From contig MCFL01000005.1 of the NCBI GenBank assembly GCA_002102555.1, positions 248,001-312,000 of the forward strand: a stretch of DNA of 64,000 bases, read 5' to 3'. Numbering within the stretch: the stretch's first letter is position 1; every line of letters begins with the position of its first letter. This document shows, in pieces, positions 24,105-36,900 of this stretch. Source of the DNA: Catenaria anguillulae PL171 (lineage: Eukaryota; Blastocladiomycota; Blastocladiomycetes; Blastocladiales; Catenariaceae). The translations under genes were made by a program, and so were the position numbers. The notes under the pieces were generated by a model. That model did not search any database. It was given only the letters and a program-made list of their open reading frames with translations, and was not told where the DNA came from.

Positions 24105-27014
24105 ATGTCCGCGTCGCCCCCAGAGCATCCGGTTCAGGTTCAAGGAGTGATGGGTCCGCGCACTCATGTATTCGATAGCGGCTCTCTTCCCACGAACCAA
24201 AATGCACTCGCATCAAATGGCATCGATGTGTCCGCTGCCTGCCAAGCTGCACTCTCTGCAACTTCATCATCATCAAACATGTCGCTGGAGCCGAGATCTC
24301 GCCCTCCACCGGCCAGTTCGGACCAGACCTCGAGGCTTTCACCACAGTTTATTCTTTCCTACCAAGGTGGCACTTCTTCGGACGAAAACAACCGACCGCG
24401 TCTCAAGTCTGCTCCTCATCGCATGTCCGACCAGCTGCTTTCGACAACGCAGAATCACGCTGTCGCGCCTGCACTTCCAACGGTAGTTCAGCATCCACCA
24501 GAGATTTCCGTCACATCTCTCAACGATGGATCTGCTTCTGGGTCGCACGACCGGACACGGCAAGCGCCGAGCCGCAGTCATCCGTCACTTGTGGGGTCTC
24601 CGCGACAAGGCAACTCAATGTGGAGTATACCGGCGAGCGATGATTCACGGGCAAGTGCGCTGGCGACCAGGCGTGCCATGATGGCGTCCAACGGGGCGCT
24701 TGGGAATGGTCAACGGCATCAGCATCAGCAGCATGGATTGCAAAATGGGGTGTCGGGAGGGTTCAAGTCGGAAAAGTCGCTGTCATCGCAACATTCGATG
24801 CATCAACAGCGTAGCCAGCAGCAACAGAGGCAGCCACAGCTCGAACAACCCCCGATGGACGAGAGGCAAGCACGCCCGCTCGTCCAGCTGCTCGATTCCG
24901 TTCCACCACCGAGCCAGCCTAAATCGGGAGGATCTGTCCCACCAGTTCCGGCGTTTATCCCAGTCAGTTCACCCTTGACACAGTCATCGACCACCCCATT
25001 CCCACCCTCACCCAATCGGCAGGGGCAGCAACTTCACCCGGCCACCACCACCCAGCTCGTCACTGCCCTGCCCGATCTGTCGTCATCAATGCATCTGGCA
25101 AAGGTTCAAAACGTTGGCAGCGAAAGCTACCACGCTCTCCGGCCCTCACGCCTTTGGCTGCTGATAGATGCACTCTCGCCTGAAACCAAGCAACAAGCGT
25201 GGTCTCTTCTCGACATGTCGGTTGTGGCGATCCATGTCTGGAACTTGCTCTTCCTTCCGCTCACGCTTGCCTGGCCGTGTATGTTTGCCCAACGCGAGTG
25301 GATGGCTTTGGGCCTTGTCATGGATTTGGTGCTTTTAATGAATGCTGGGCTACAGAGCAAGCGCGTGTACTTTGACAATTTCGGCATTCGGATCACGGAC
25401 CCAACCGATATTCGACGAGATTACCTCAAGAGACGTGGAGGATGGCTCGAATTGTTGGGCAGCTTCCCGATCGAGGTGTTTGTAGTGTTAGCGACGCCCA
25501 GGTTTTTCGCGTTTTCCGGTGGGTTGCCTTGTGGTGGATTGGTTGAAGGCGCAAGTTATTTGTCGTACCGCACCGAGTATGCTTCTTATTTCCCCGTCAT
25601 TCCAGCCAATCCTTGGATTGCTCACCCCAAATCTCACTCAAACCACATACACACTCACAGGCAGCAACCTCGCCATGTCTTCTACTGGTCGCTGCTCCGC
25701 CTCTCTCGCTTTCTGGTCATGGTCCCGACCTTGATTGCTTGGCAAGACAAACCCATACCAAAACTCTCGGTCTACATTTCTCGGCTCGTCAAGAACTTTA
25801 TGTTCTTTCTCATCGTTGCCCACATTGATGCCTGCATCATGTGGGTCTTGTGCTATCAACTCGACACGCCTGACGCTTGGATTAACGCGGTCAACCTGGG
25901 CATCGATGTGGAGCACGGTGGGATGCGCGACTTCAAGACGCAGTATGTGACTAGTTACCTGGAAGCACAGCAGGTCATGTTTTTCGCATTCAGGAACGTC
26001 AAGCTGTTTGCGGAGAGGTCATTTTGCGTTATCGAGGTGCGAACACGTCTCCCTTGTCGCACTTGGTAACCTGACCTGTCGAGTGAACAACCCACTGCTG
26101 GCCCTGTCCATGTAGGTCATTGTTGGTGCACTGGTCAACGGGTCCATCTTTGGCAACATCTCCAACTTGTTGCAATCAATGCAAAAGACGGCTGCATTTG
26201 ACAAGAAACTCGAAAAGGAGACGTTTCGCATGGATTACTTGCGCAAGTATATGCGCGGCCGTGGGTTTCCGCCAGAGCTTCAGAAGCGAAGTATGTCAAT
26301 CTGCCACGCAACTTGTCGTCAATACCGATTCGGCATCATATAAGGCTGACCTCATCCCTATCGTTTACAGTTCGAAAGCACAACGAGTTTGAATGGAGTC
26401 GCCTCCAGGGAATGACAGAAGAAAAACTCTTTGGTGGCCTCCCCAATTACCTCCAGCAAGAAGTGTCCAACTGGCTCCATCTCGACTCGCTCAACTCGAT
26501 GCCGCTCTTCAAAAGCTGTCCCGACGATGCATTCAAGGGCGCCATTGCGGCAACCATGGACACGGTCATTGTGCAAGAAGGGTTGTTTGTGTACCGCCTC
26601 GGCGACTCTGGTCAAGAAGCTTGCTTTATTCGGGAAGGCGCTGTTGAGTTTGTGGCCGAGGACGGCACCGTCACTGGCCAGGCAAGCAAAGGGGAGTATT
26701 TCGGACAAGAAGCCCTGTTTGAATCTTCGTACCAGCGGCCAAACTCTGTGCGCGCCATCACAGTCACTGAGCTCGGCATTCTCGCCCGGTCCGATTTCGA
26801 TTCTGCACTCATCAACTTCCCGCGCGTGGCTCAGTATGTGCAGCGAACCGTGGATGAGACACGGACGAGGGAGCGCAAGGTTGCAGCACGTGCTGCGGCA
26901 CAGGCGGCCATGGAAAAGAAGCTCAAGACGTCGTCGGCTCGCAAACTGTCATCGCGGTCAAGCAAGTCCGCAAAACAGCCAGAAAGCCAACCGTCCCGTC
27001 GGTCGCCGCTTTGA
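24105..27014 (+). CDS. CNG/HCN-type cyclic-nucleotide-binding cation channel
   Basis: Plasma-membrane channel with six spans and a C-terminal cyclic-nucleotide-binding domain. In Blastocladiella a channel of this class acts downstream of a rhodopsin-guanylyl cyclase in zoospore phototaxis. Exons 24105-25501, 25661-26036, 26116-26290 and 26371-27014 give about 863 aa (intron 25502-25660 keeps frame and removes a non-conserved loop; the others are clear). Seen: a Ser/Gln/Pro-rich cytoplasmic N-terminus of about 340 aa; S1 (VVAIHVWNLLFLPLTLAW); S4 with only two Arg (WSLLRLSRFLVMVP); S5; a pore reading VMFFAFRNVKLFAERSF with no GYG; S6 with GALVNGSIFGN; C-linker YLRKYMRGRGFP; binding domain with GEYFGQEALF and QRPNSVRA. 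The basic tail ends at 27014, but a Ser-rich frame continues to about 27556, so the true end may be later. Confidence 0.87.
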
Positions 27015-27916
27015 GTAGCCGAAAGGGGAGTGCCGTGAGCAGTGTATGACGGATGCGCAACAGCATCGTCGAAGTTCCGGCAGAAACTGGTGGGTAACGT
27101 CAGAGATGTGCAAGGTAACAGCGGCAAGACTGGCGTAACCCCAAGTCCGCGGGGTCGGTCGCGGTCGATGTCGGCCAGGGCACAGCGGGGGCAGAGTCTG
27201 GCGATGGCGGAACGAAGCGGGCAACATATCAGTCCACGTCAAACAACCGGCGTAGCAGCAGTCGCGGAAACGGGGTTGACGGTCTCAAGAGCGACGCAGA
27301 GGCATTACAGCGAACAATGTCTCCATATGAGTCTCAAAGCCGACATGAATCACAAAGCCGATCTCGCCGTTCAACTAATGCGGCTTCAGCTCTTGCTGAA
27401 GAACCTCGCGACATGTCTGGGCAGCCGCCATCGGTCCTTACAACACTTAGCCGAAGCCGCCAAGGGTCTGGGTCAGGCCGCCCTCAAATCTTGGAAGAGA
27501 GTGAACTCGGGTTTGTTGCAAAGACTGGGACACTGGGGCCGAGAGGCGGCGGGTGAGTGTGGAAGGTGGCGTCAAGGATAGAGATAGACGGCCGGGGTTG
27601 GGGCGGGCGACAGTATCGCATGTCTTGCATTTTGGAATCAATACAATTGACCTTTTTTCCCAAGACTGAGCCGGTTGTCCGCCAAGTCTCTGACCCAGTG
27701 CAGTTCGTGCAGCTTTGTTTCGGCGACGCGTCAGGCGGCGTGTTTTCCTCAGCTCGACAGCCATTCATACATATTAGCCTGCCGAAAACCAAATGTATGC
27801 TCACTGAAACTCACTGCAAATTGACCCTGGACAGAGAATTTATTCACTTGATCCCGTGTCCCACCGCATTGGCAGACCTTCCCCCCCCCCCCCAACGTCA
27901 ACCCTTGCCGCGCACG
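27015..27916 (+). other. Probable channel tail continuation and dynein 5' region
   Basis: The first 540 bases keep a coding look in shifting + frames, with Ser/Arg/Gln-rich peptides such as SRHESQSRSRRSTNAASA and EESELGFVAKTGTLGP, ending at a TGA near 27556. This resembles a low-complexity cytoplasmic tail and may belong to the channel. 27557-27916 is open in the dynein frame but looks non-protein-like and probably holds promoter and 5' UTR, including a run of 13 C. Confidence 0.45.
27881..27893 (+). repeat. C13 homopolymer upstream of the dynein start
   Basis: Thirteen consecutive C, ending 23 bases before the proposed ATG of the dynein gene. It may be an assembly-sensitive run or a 5' UTR element. 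Confidence 0.9.
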
Positions 27917-30900
27917 ATGGATAAGTCCAGGTCGCCTGCAGTGGCCAGCGCGGCCAGCCCAACGCCGCACCCGCCAGCGCATGGTGACTCCTCGTCTTCG
28001 AATACTTCCCGACCTCTCGCCAATGCAATAGAAGTGCCCACGATGCCCATGCCCAGCCATGCGCAAGTCCTCGGCGCAGCCCTCACTTCGCGGCTCTACA
28101 CTCAATCTCGAGGGCCCGAACCACCTAGTTTTGTACTCTCGGCAGCAGTTTTGGACCATGTCCCAAGATCGATCAGGCCAAAGACGCGTCGGATCACGAC
28201 GGCGGCTGCAGGTGCGGGTGTGGCGGCGGGAACGGTAGGTCAGCCAGCATCAAGCACCCATTACACGTACTCATCGGAGGGCTCAGCGACGGCAGCAATT
28301 CAGCCCGTTGGTCACCAAAAGTGGTTGGTTGGGGCATCGTCATCGGCAGCAGCAGCGCCGAGTGTCGTGGCGCCATTGCCACCCATCAGGTCAACGTCAG
28401 ACGAAACCATGGGTGCTCGACAAAAGAAGAGTCAGCCAGCACAAGTCAAGCGCCCCAGATCACAGGTACTTGGCGCTTGGAATGTTACTTTCGCAGAGAC
28501 ATTGTTTCTCTGGCCATTCTCACACTCAATCAACCACGGTTTTCAGATTGTCGATTCTGAGCCAATGTCCCCGGTACCCGCATCCACTGCGACTCAACCA
28601 ACGTTGACTCGCTCTGCTCCTCTGCCCTCAATTCCTCTCACGCCGCCCAGCGATGTCGTTTCGAGTCTTGCCGCGGCAGCCGATGCAAGCGACTCGCCAC
28701 AAAAGGGATCCTTCAAACGTGCGCGGGCAGCCGTGAAAAGCAGCAAAGCTAACGGCGCAGGCTCAACTGCAGGAAGCGGCGATTCCGAGGTTTACTCACT
28801 TTTGGCGGCTCGCCGCCCACCAAGCAAATCCTTTGCGACCCCATTCGATTTCATCCAAGCATTGCAGGGAGCGGACGCTCGCAAGCTGCCCGAGTTTGTG
28901 TACATGCGCCCTCGCAACATGGATGTTGCCATCTACAACCCCTATGATTTGGTGGTTTCCGAGTATGAACAAGTTGACAAAACCGATTTTTTCACCATTT
29001 CCGCAGCGGTACGTGCTCCATGATCTCTTTTCCCTTGGCATATGAAATCTATTGGGCCGTTATTGATTCATGTGGTAAATTTGATAGGGTGTCACTCACT
29101 TTACCCGCGAAACCACTGACTTTACACCGCTCGCACAATGGATCCGCGAGCACCATGCCTTCAACTCCATGATTCGCATCCCATTCTTTGCAAAGTATCG
29201 CACCTGGAAGGCCTTTTCGACCTGGCGCAAAAATGTCCGGCGAACCAAAATCTCGTTCGCACGCAAACAAGTTCAATCGCGACTCTTTTTCCTCGACCCG
29301 CACTTGTCAACGGGATTGCTGGCAGTCCGCAACGCTTGCATTTCACTCCTAGCGTCGTCCCTTTTCAAGCCGCCCGCTGACAAGCCATGGGACCTGCATG
29401 CCTTTGCGACTGAACAGTCAAAGTACGTCAACGAGGTCATGCACCAGCAGCTGGTCCAGTTTGACGAAACGATTCGCCAAGTCGTGGTGGATGCGTGCAA
29501 GAATGTGTTGCGCTCCGCCAACTGTGCTGTTGAGCGTGAGGCGCTTGACATGTTGACCTTTACCCAGCAAGCTGCCAGACGCACCGAATGCCGCCGGTTG
29601 GAGCGGTTTGTCAAGCTGGTCGATTACATCAAGCTGCATACGTTGCACATGATCGCTGTTGGATCGTTGCGTGAGTTGCTCACGGTGCTACTCGGTCGGT
29701 GCGTTGATGCCAAGGTGGCCGTGGATACGGCGTTCGACCCAGCAAGAGCGGACGATGGGGAGAATGTCTTGGCACAGGTGCCGACGCAAACCTTGGCGTT
29801 GGCTGGGTATGAGGCGTTCGCGGGCATTGTTGCGCGATTGTCACCGAGCAAAAATGTACCCGAGGATGAGGAGGGTGACGAGGTCAGCAATCGGACGTTC
29901 TTGGACGTGATTCAGACAATGTTCAACAAGAGCTCTGTCCAGCCCCGCAAACAACCGTTACTACGATTGCAGCTCATGCTTGAAAACAACACGTTGACCC
30001 TTGAGCCGGGCATGTCAGATGTCGCTCATGTGCTCGAGTCCATGTCCAAAGAACACATGGCCTTGATTGACAAGGTGTCCGTGTTGACCAACTCGATTGA
30101 TTTCATTGTCTCGGGCGAATCATTTGAGGATCCGGATTTCGGCGAGGGTGCCAGCTTGTCACACATTGTTGCCGACGACATCTACTATGGCGAGCTCATG
30201 GAGCGCGTCAAGGCGTGCTTGCGGACCAATTTTGCCGTTGCCGACGAGTTTATGAGTGGATTTGAAGTGTTCCGCGACATGTTTGAGCACAACGAGAATC
30301 TCGACTTGGACCAGATTGCCAACGGATCCGTCTTGTTCCCTGGCGTAGACGAGGCCAATCGCGGCTTGACCGTGGCCTTCTTTGAAGTGAGTTTGGCCGT
30401 GTTTGCGGAGCAAATCAAGCAAATCGAGACCATTCCCGTGCACACGATCCTCATCAACTACTTGGCCGACGTCAAGCAGTTCAAGGACATGGTTCTTCCG
30501 TCGCCTCAGCGGTCGTTTGCTCGCATCACGGCGCTCCTGCCACCGCTGGCTCGCGACAAGAATGAGGCATTGCTCAACGAAATCAACATTTCAGTCAAGA
30601 TCTTGGGATCGCGGCCATTGTCCGTTGAGGCATTTGTCGATTACTTGCATCACCTCGACATGGTCAAGTCCAAAATGGACTCGTACGATGCCAGGTACAC
30701 TGAAGTGTCCAAGCTGTATGCGCTCATTGATCAGTATCACCTGCCCATTGTGCCCACCGACCTGGCCATGTTCCAAACGCTTCGGCCCACGATGCGCCAG
30801 CTCAAGGACGCTGTTGATTTGGCCGAGGAGGCCCGTGAGGAGAATGTGACACGCTTCTCAAGCGAGCTCGAAAAGCAGTTCAATGAGCTTGTGGTGCAGG

Positions 30901-33900
30901 TCAACAATGTGCGGACGCAAGCACAAAACCCCATTATTCTCAACCCAGCCTCACAAGTGGATGAGGTCATGGCCGTGCTCAAGGATCTCGGCTCCCAATT
31001 TGAGGGTCTGCTGCACACGGCCGATCAGTACGGCGAGTACCAAACGCAGTTCAAGGTACCGCAAACCAAGTCGGTCGAGATTGAGGAGGCCAAGGCGGAA
31101 ATCGACATGAAGATTACGTTGTGGCGGTCGTTCCAAGAGTGGGAAGCGTTGACGCATTCATGGGACATGAGTCCGTTCGACAAGGTTAACACGGAGGAGA
31201 TGAGCGCATCCATCAATGGCTACCTCAAGACAATTTACAATCTCGACAAGGGCCTACCACCCAACGACGTTGTTCCCAAACTCAAGGGCATGGTCGAAAC
31301 GTGGCGCGGAATGTTTTCCACCATTGTCGATTTGCGCAACCCGGCTCTCAAGTCGCGGCATTGGGACAAGATTCAGGAAACGATTGCCAAGCAGATTGCC
31401 CGTGACGAGTCCCTGACATTACTGGTCTTGCGCGAAGCCAACGTGTTCAAGTTCAAGGAGGAGATTGCCCAAATCTCTGCTCAGGCTGCATCCGAGGCAG
31501 CGCTCGAGGAAATGCTGCAAAAGATTGTGCGGACGTGGGCAGACACGGATTTCATTGTGCTTCCATATCGCGACAACAAGGACGTGTTCATCTTGGGCGG
31601 AGTCGAGGACATTCAAACAATTCTGGAAGACTCCCAAGTCACACTCGCCACCATCAAGGCGTCGCGGTTCCTTGGGCCCATCAAGTCGGACGTTGAAAAG
31701 TGGGACAAGATGCTTACGTTGTTCTCTGACACGCTCGAAGCGTGGATGGTGTGCCAACGCAACTGGTTGTACCTGGAGCCCATCTTTTCCGCACCCGACA
31801 TTCAGCGGCAATTGCCCGAAGAGTCAAAGATGTTTGCCCAGGTCGATCGCAACTGGAAGGATGTGATGAGGCGAGCGGCTCGGCATCCAAACGCCATGAA
31901 GCTCGGCAACACGCCAGGGACGCTCGAGACATTCCAGCAGAGCAACGAGCTGTTGGAAAAGATCCAGAAGTGCCTCGAAGAGTATCTCGAGTCCAAGCGA
32001 CTCTTGTTCCCACGATTCTACTTCTTGTCGAATGACGAGTTACTCGAAATCTTGTCTCAAACCAAGAACCCACAGGCCGTCCAACCACACTTGGGCAAGT
32101 GCTTTGACGCCATCAAGTCTCTCGAGTTCTCACCCGAGCCAAAGAGCATCGATATCTTATCCATGTTGTCACCCGAGGGCGAAAAAGTACCGTTCATCAA
32201 GTCGGTCAAGGCACGTGGAAATGTCGAGGCTTGGTTGTCGGCCGTCGAAGATGCCATGTTCTCGACAGTTCGTCGTCTCCTCAAGCAGGCCCTCGTCGAC
32301 TTTGACCCGGCCGAGCGCTCATCCTGGTTGCTTGATCACATTGGCCAAGTCGTGCTCACGGCGTCTCAAGTCATGTGGTGCGCCGACGTCAGCAAGTGCC
32401 TCGAGGATGCAAAACCCACGGCGGCACTCAAGTCGTTCAAGGAAAAGGCGGTGGCCAATCTCGCACAGTGTGCAGCTATTGTCCGTGGCGACCTGACGCG
32501 ATTGCAGCGTGCAGTGCTCGGCGCCCTCATCACCATTGACGTGCATGCTCGTGACATTATCATTGAGATGATCGAGTCGGGTGTATCTTCGCTGGACGAT
32601 TTCGGTTGGCTCAAGCAACTTCGGTACTACTGGGACCCTGAAACGGATGTGTGCATTGTCCGCATGTCAGACACGGCGTTCCCCTATGGATGCGAGTACC
32701 TGGGATGCTCGCCTCGCTTGGTTATCACACCGCTCACGGATCGTTGTTACTTGACGCTCACGGGGGCGATTGCCATCAACCTCGGAGGGAGCCCTCTGGG
32801 ACCTGCAGGTACTGGCAAAACGGAAACGGTCAAGGATTTGGCCAAAGCCCTGGCCCGCCAATGTGTCGTGTTCAACTGCTCCGACTCGCTCGACTACAAG
32901 ATGATGGGCAAGTTCTTTGCCGGCCTTGCGCAATCGGGCGCCTGGTGCTGCTTTGACGAGTTCAACCGTATCGACATTGAGGTCCTGTCCGTCATTGCGC
33001 AGCAACTTCTGACCATCAAGGCAGCAAAAGATGGCCAAGTGTCGCGGTTCATGTTTGAGGGCAAGGACATCCGCCTGATTCCGTCTTGCGCAGCATACAT
33101 CACCATGAACCCAGGTTATGCTGGCCGTCAAGAGCTGCCCGATAACCTCAAGGCCTTGTTCCGTCCTATTGCCATGATGATTCCGACTATGGCTTGATTG
33201 CCGAAATCATGCTCTTCTCGGAAGGATTTGAGGACGCTAAATTGCTGGCAGGCAAGGTGGTCAACTTGTACAAGCTTTGCTCTGAGCAATTGTCGCAGCA
33301 AGAGTACGTTTCCATGTTTTCTCGGTCGAGCAAAGTGCGGAGCTTTAGGTGCTGACGGCCAGTGCACCGAATCAAACATGGTTGATATCACAGTCATTAC
33401 GACTTTGGTATGCGTGCCGTCAAGTCAGTCTTGGTCATGGCAGGTCAGCTCAAGCGCGCAAATCCAACCATCCAAGAAAACGTCGTCCTCATTCGGTCGT
33501 TGCGCGATTCCAACTGCCAAAGTTTCTTGCAGATGATGTTCCGCTCTTCCTTGGTATCCTTCAAGACTTGTTCCCCGGTGTCGTCATTCCCGACCAAGAC
33601 TTTGGTGCGCTCAAGGCCGCGATCGAAAAGGTGCTTCAAGAGAAGAACTATGTGGCCGTGCCAAAGTACGTCGACCGCATCATTCAGCTTTATGACACCA
33701 CACGGGTTCGCCATGGTGTCATGCTCGTCGGCCCAACAGGCGGCGGCAAGTCTGTGGCGTATCAGGTCTGGCGGAAGCCATGACGCAGTTGCATGCCTCG
33801 AAAGCCGACTTTGAGCAAGTCCAATTGTCGGCACTCAATCCGAAATGCATCACCATGGACGAGCTGTATGGGGCAGTCAATTTGGCAACCATGGAGTGGA

Positions 33901-36900
33901 AGGACGGTCTCATTGGCAACATTACACGCCAGCAAGTGTCGGATCAGTCCAACGACGAAAAGTGGACCGTGTTCGATGGGCCTGTGGATGCCATTTGGAT
34001 TGAGAACATGAACACGGTGCTGGACGACAACAAGCTCTTGTGTTTGACCAACGGTGAGCGCATCAAGCTCAACAACTCGATCCGTATGCTGTTTGAGGTC
34101 ATGGATCTGGCAGTTGCATCGGTACTCAAACAGGGCTTTCACTTTTCTGTGTTTTTCTCAGTGCTATTGGGCTAAAACCTTTCCTTTGTATGGTCTCACC
34201 AGCCCGCCACGGTCAGTCGCTGTGGTATGGTGTACATGGATCCGGCCAACTTGGGGTGGAGGCCGTTTGTTAGACGGTGGATGGTGACGACGGTATCCCA
34301 GTACCTCAATGAGGAGCAGCGGGTGTACATTGACCAATTGTTTGACCACGCTGTCGACGAAGCGCTCTACTTTATCCGGAAGCAGCGCGAGTTGATTCCA
34401 ACCGTCAATCTCAACCTAGTCATTTCGCTCTGCCGGCTGTTGACCACATTCCTCGTGGAAATCGACTGGAAGATCCTGTCTCCTGGCGACTCCAAGACAC
34501 TTCTCGGCTATCTATTCATCTTTTGCTTCACTTGGTCGATTGGTGGGAACCTTCACGAGTCTTGCCACGACGCATTTGACACGTTTGCTCGCGAACGTTT
34601 CGAGCACGGTCCCACCGTTGATTGCCCCATCCCGGGTGGCATGACCATCTTTTCCTTTTTTGTACACCTCAAGCAGCGTGTGCTCGTGCCGTGGGACGAC
34701 ATTGTGGCCCAGTTCCAATACTCGTCAGCGGTTCCGTACTTTGAGATCATGGTCCCGACCATGGACACTGTCCGGTTCCAATTCTTGACCGAGCGCTTGC
34801 TTCAGCACTCGTACCCAACGCTGCTGACGGGTAACACTGGCGTGGGTAAATCGGTCATCATCCAAGACTTGATTGCGCGCACGTCCAAGGCCAAGAGCTA
34901 CATCCCAATCAATCTCAACTTCTCGGCGCAAACCACGAGCGCCATGACACAACAGTACCTTGAGCTCAAGTTGGAAAAGAAGAAGAAGAACATCATGGGC
35001 GCGCCCACAGGGTCTCGGATTGTTGTCTTTGTGGATGATCTCAACATGCCCAAGCAGGAAGCCTATGGCGCTCAACCACCGATCGAGTTGCTTCGTCAGT
35101 TTATTGACTCGGGCGGCTTCTACGACCGCGAAAAGCTTACGTGGAAGGTGATTGAGGACGTCAGTCTCTTGTCCGCTTGCGCCCCGCCAGGCGGTGGCCG
35201 CAACCAAGTCACGCCTCGCTTGATTCGTCACTTTAACGTACTCAACGTACCCATGCCATCGGATGCCAGTCTCGCCCGAATCTTCAAAAACATTCTGGAC
35301 GGGTTCCTCAAGCCGTTCAGCTCTGAAGTCCGCAACGTTAGCGAGGCCATTGTCAACAGCAGTATCGAGTTGTACAACCGCATGTGCGCCGAACTGCTTC
35401 CGACGCCGGCCAAGTCGCACTACACATTCAACTTGCGCGATCTCTCCAAGGTCATTCAAGGCATCACCCAGGTCAAGCCGGCCAATGTCTCGACTCGGCT
35501 GCAAATCGTTAACGTGTTTGCCCATGAAGCCGCGCGCATCTTCCACGATCGCCTTATTGACGGGCAAGACCGCGCCTACTTTGGCACATTGCTCGAGGAG
35601 CTCGTTTCCAAAAACTTTTCCGAGCAATTGACCAAGGACCCGATTCTTTTGGCGACTTTTCCAAGCGCGGCGTTCCTCGCGAAGAGCGTGTGTACACGCA
35701 GTTCACTGACCTGGGCACCATGGGTACATTGCTCGAGGATTACTTGGAAGAGTACAACGTTACCTTGTCCCGAGACATGCGCCTCATCTTCTTCTTGGAT
35801 GCCAAGCAACACGTTGCACGATTGTCTCGCATTATTCGACAACCACGCGGGAACGCGCTACTAGTTGGTGTCGGAGGCACGGGCAAAAAATCGTTGACGC
35901 GGCTCGCTTGCCACATGTCAGAGTACCAGTGTTTGGAGATTGAACTGACTCGCACGTACGGAATGGTCGAATGGCGCGAGGACATAAGAAGCTGTACCGT
36001 CTCACAGGCGTGGAGGGCAAGAATACGGTGTTTCTCCTTACCGACACGCAAATCAAGACAGAGGCATTCTTGGAAGACATCAACGGCATTCTCAACACAG
36101 GCGATGTTCCCAACTTGTTTGACATGGACGAGCGAGAGCAAATCATTGGCAATTTGCGGCAGGTGGCCCGTGAAAAGGGATACCCGGAGGACCGTGACTC
36201 CGTCTACCAGTTCTTTATCAACCGTGCTCGCGACAACTTGCATATTGTTTTCGCAACCAGTCCCGTGGGCGACACGTTCCGTAACCGTTGCCGCATGTTC
36301 CCGTCACTCGTAAACTGTTGCACCATTGACTGGCTCGACAGCTGGCCACGCGAGGCACTGCTCGAGGTCAGTAAACGCTTCCTCGAGTTTTTGGACTTGG
36401 GATCACCTGAGACCAAGGAAAAAATTGCGTCACTTTGTGTTGACGTCCACATGTCTGTTTCGACCATGGCCGATCGCTTCTATGCCGAGTTACGCCGCCG
36501 TTTCTACACAACGCCCACAAGCTATCTCGAGCTCATCAGTCTGTACACGTCCATGTTGGCCGAAAAGCGCAAGGAGATTGGTGCGGCAAGGGATCGGCTC
36601 CAGAATGGTCTGCTCAAGTTGTCCGAAACCAATGATCTGGTCGCAAGCATGCAAATCACGCTGTCACAACTTGGTCCAGAGCTCAAAATCAAGGCGGCCG
36701 ATGTGGAAACACTCATGCTTAAGATCGCCAAGGATCAAGAAACGGCAGATGGAGTCAAGAAGGTTGTCGCTGAAGAGGAAAAGGTCGTCAAGCAGCAAGC
36801 TATGCAAACCGAGGCCATTGCCCGCGAGGCCCAAAAGGATTTGGACGAGGCGCTGCCCGCCCTGGAGGCCGCGTACAAGGCACTTGATTCGCTCGACAAG

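Noticed and set aside
34725-35627. 300-codon minus-strand open frame opposite the dynein gene
   Set aside because: It lies wholly antisense to the AAA3 region, has no domain, and arises from the GC-rich codon bias of the true frame.
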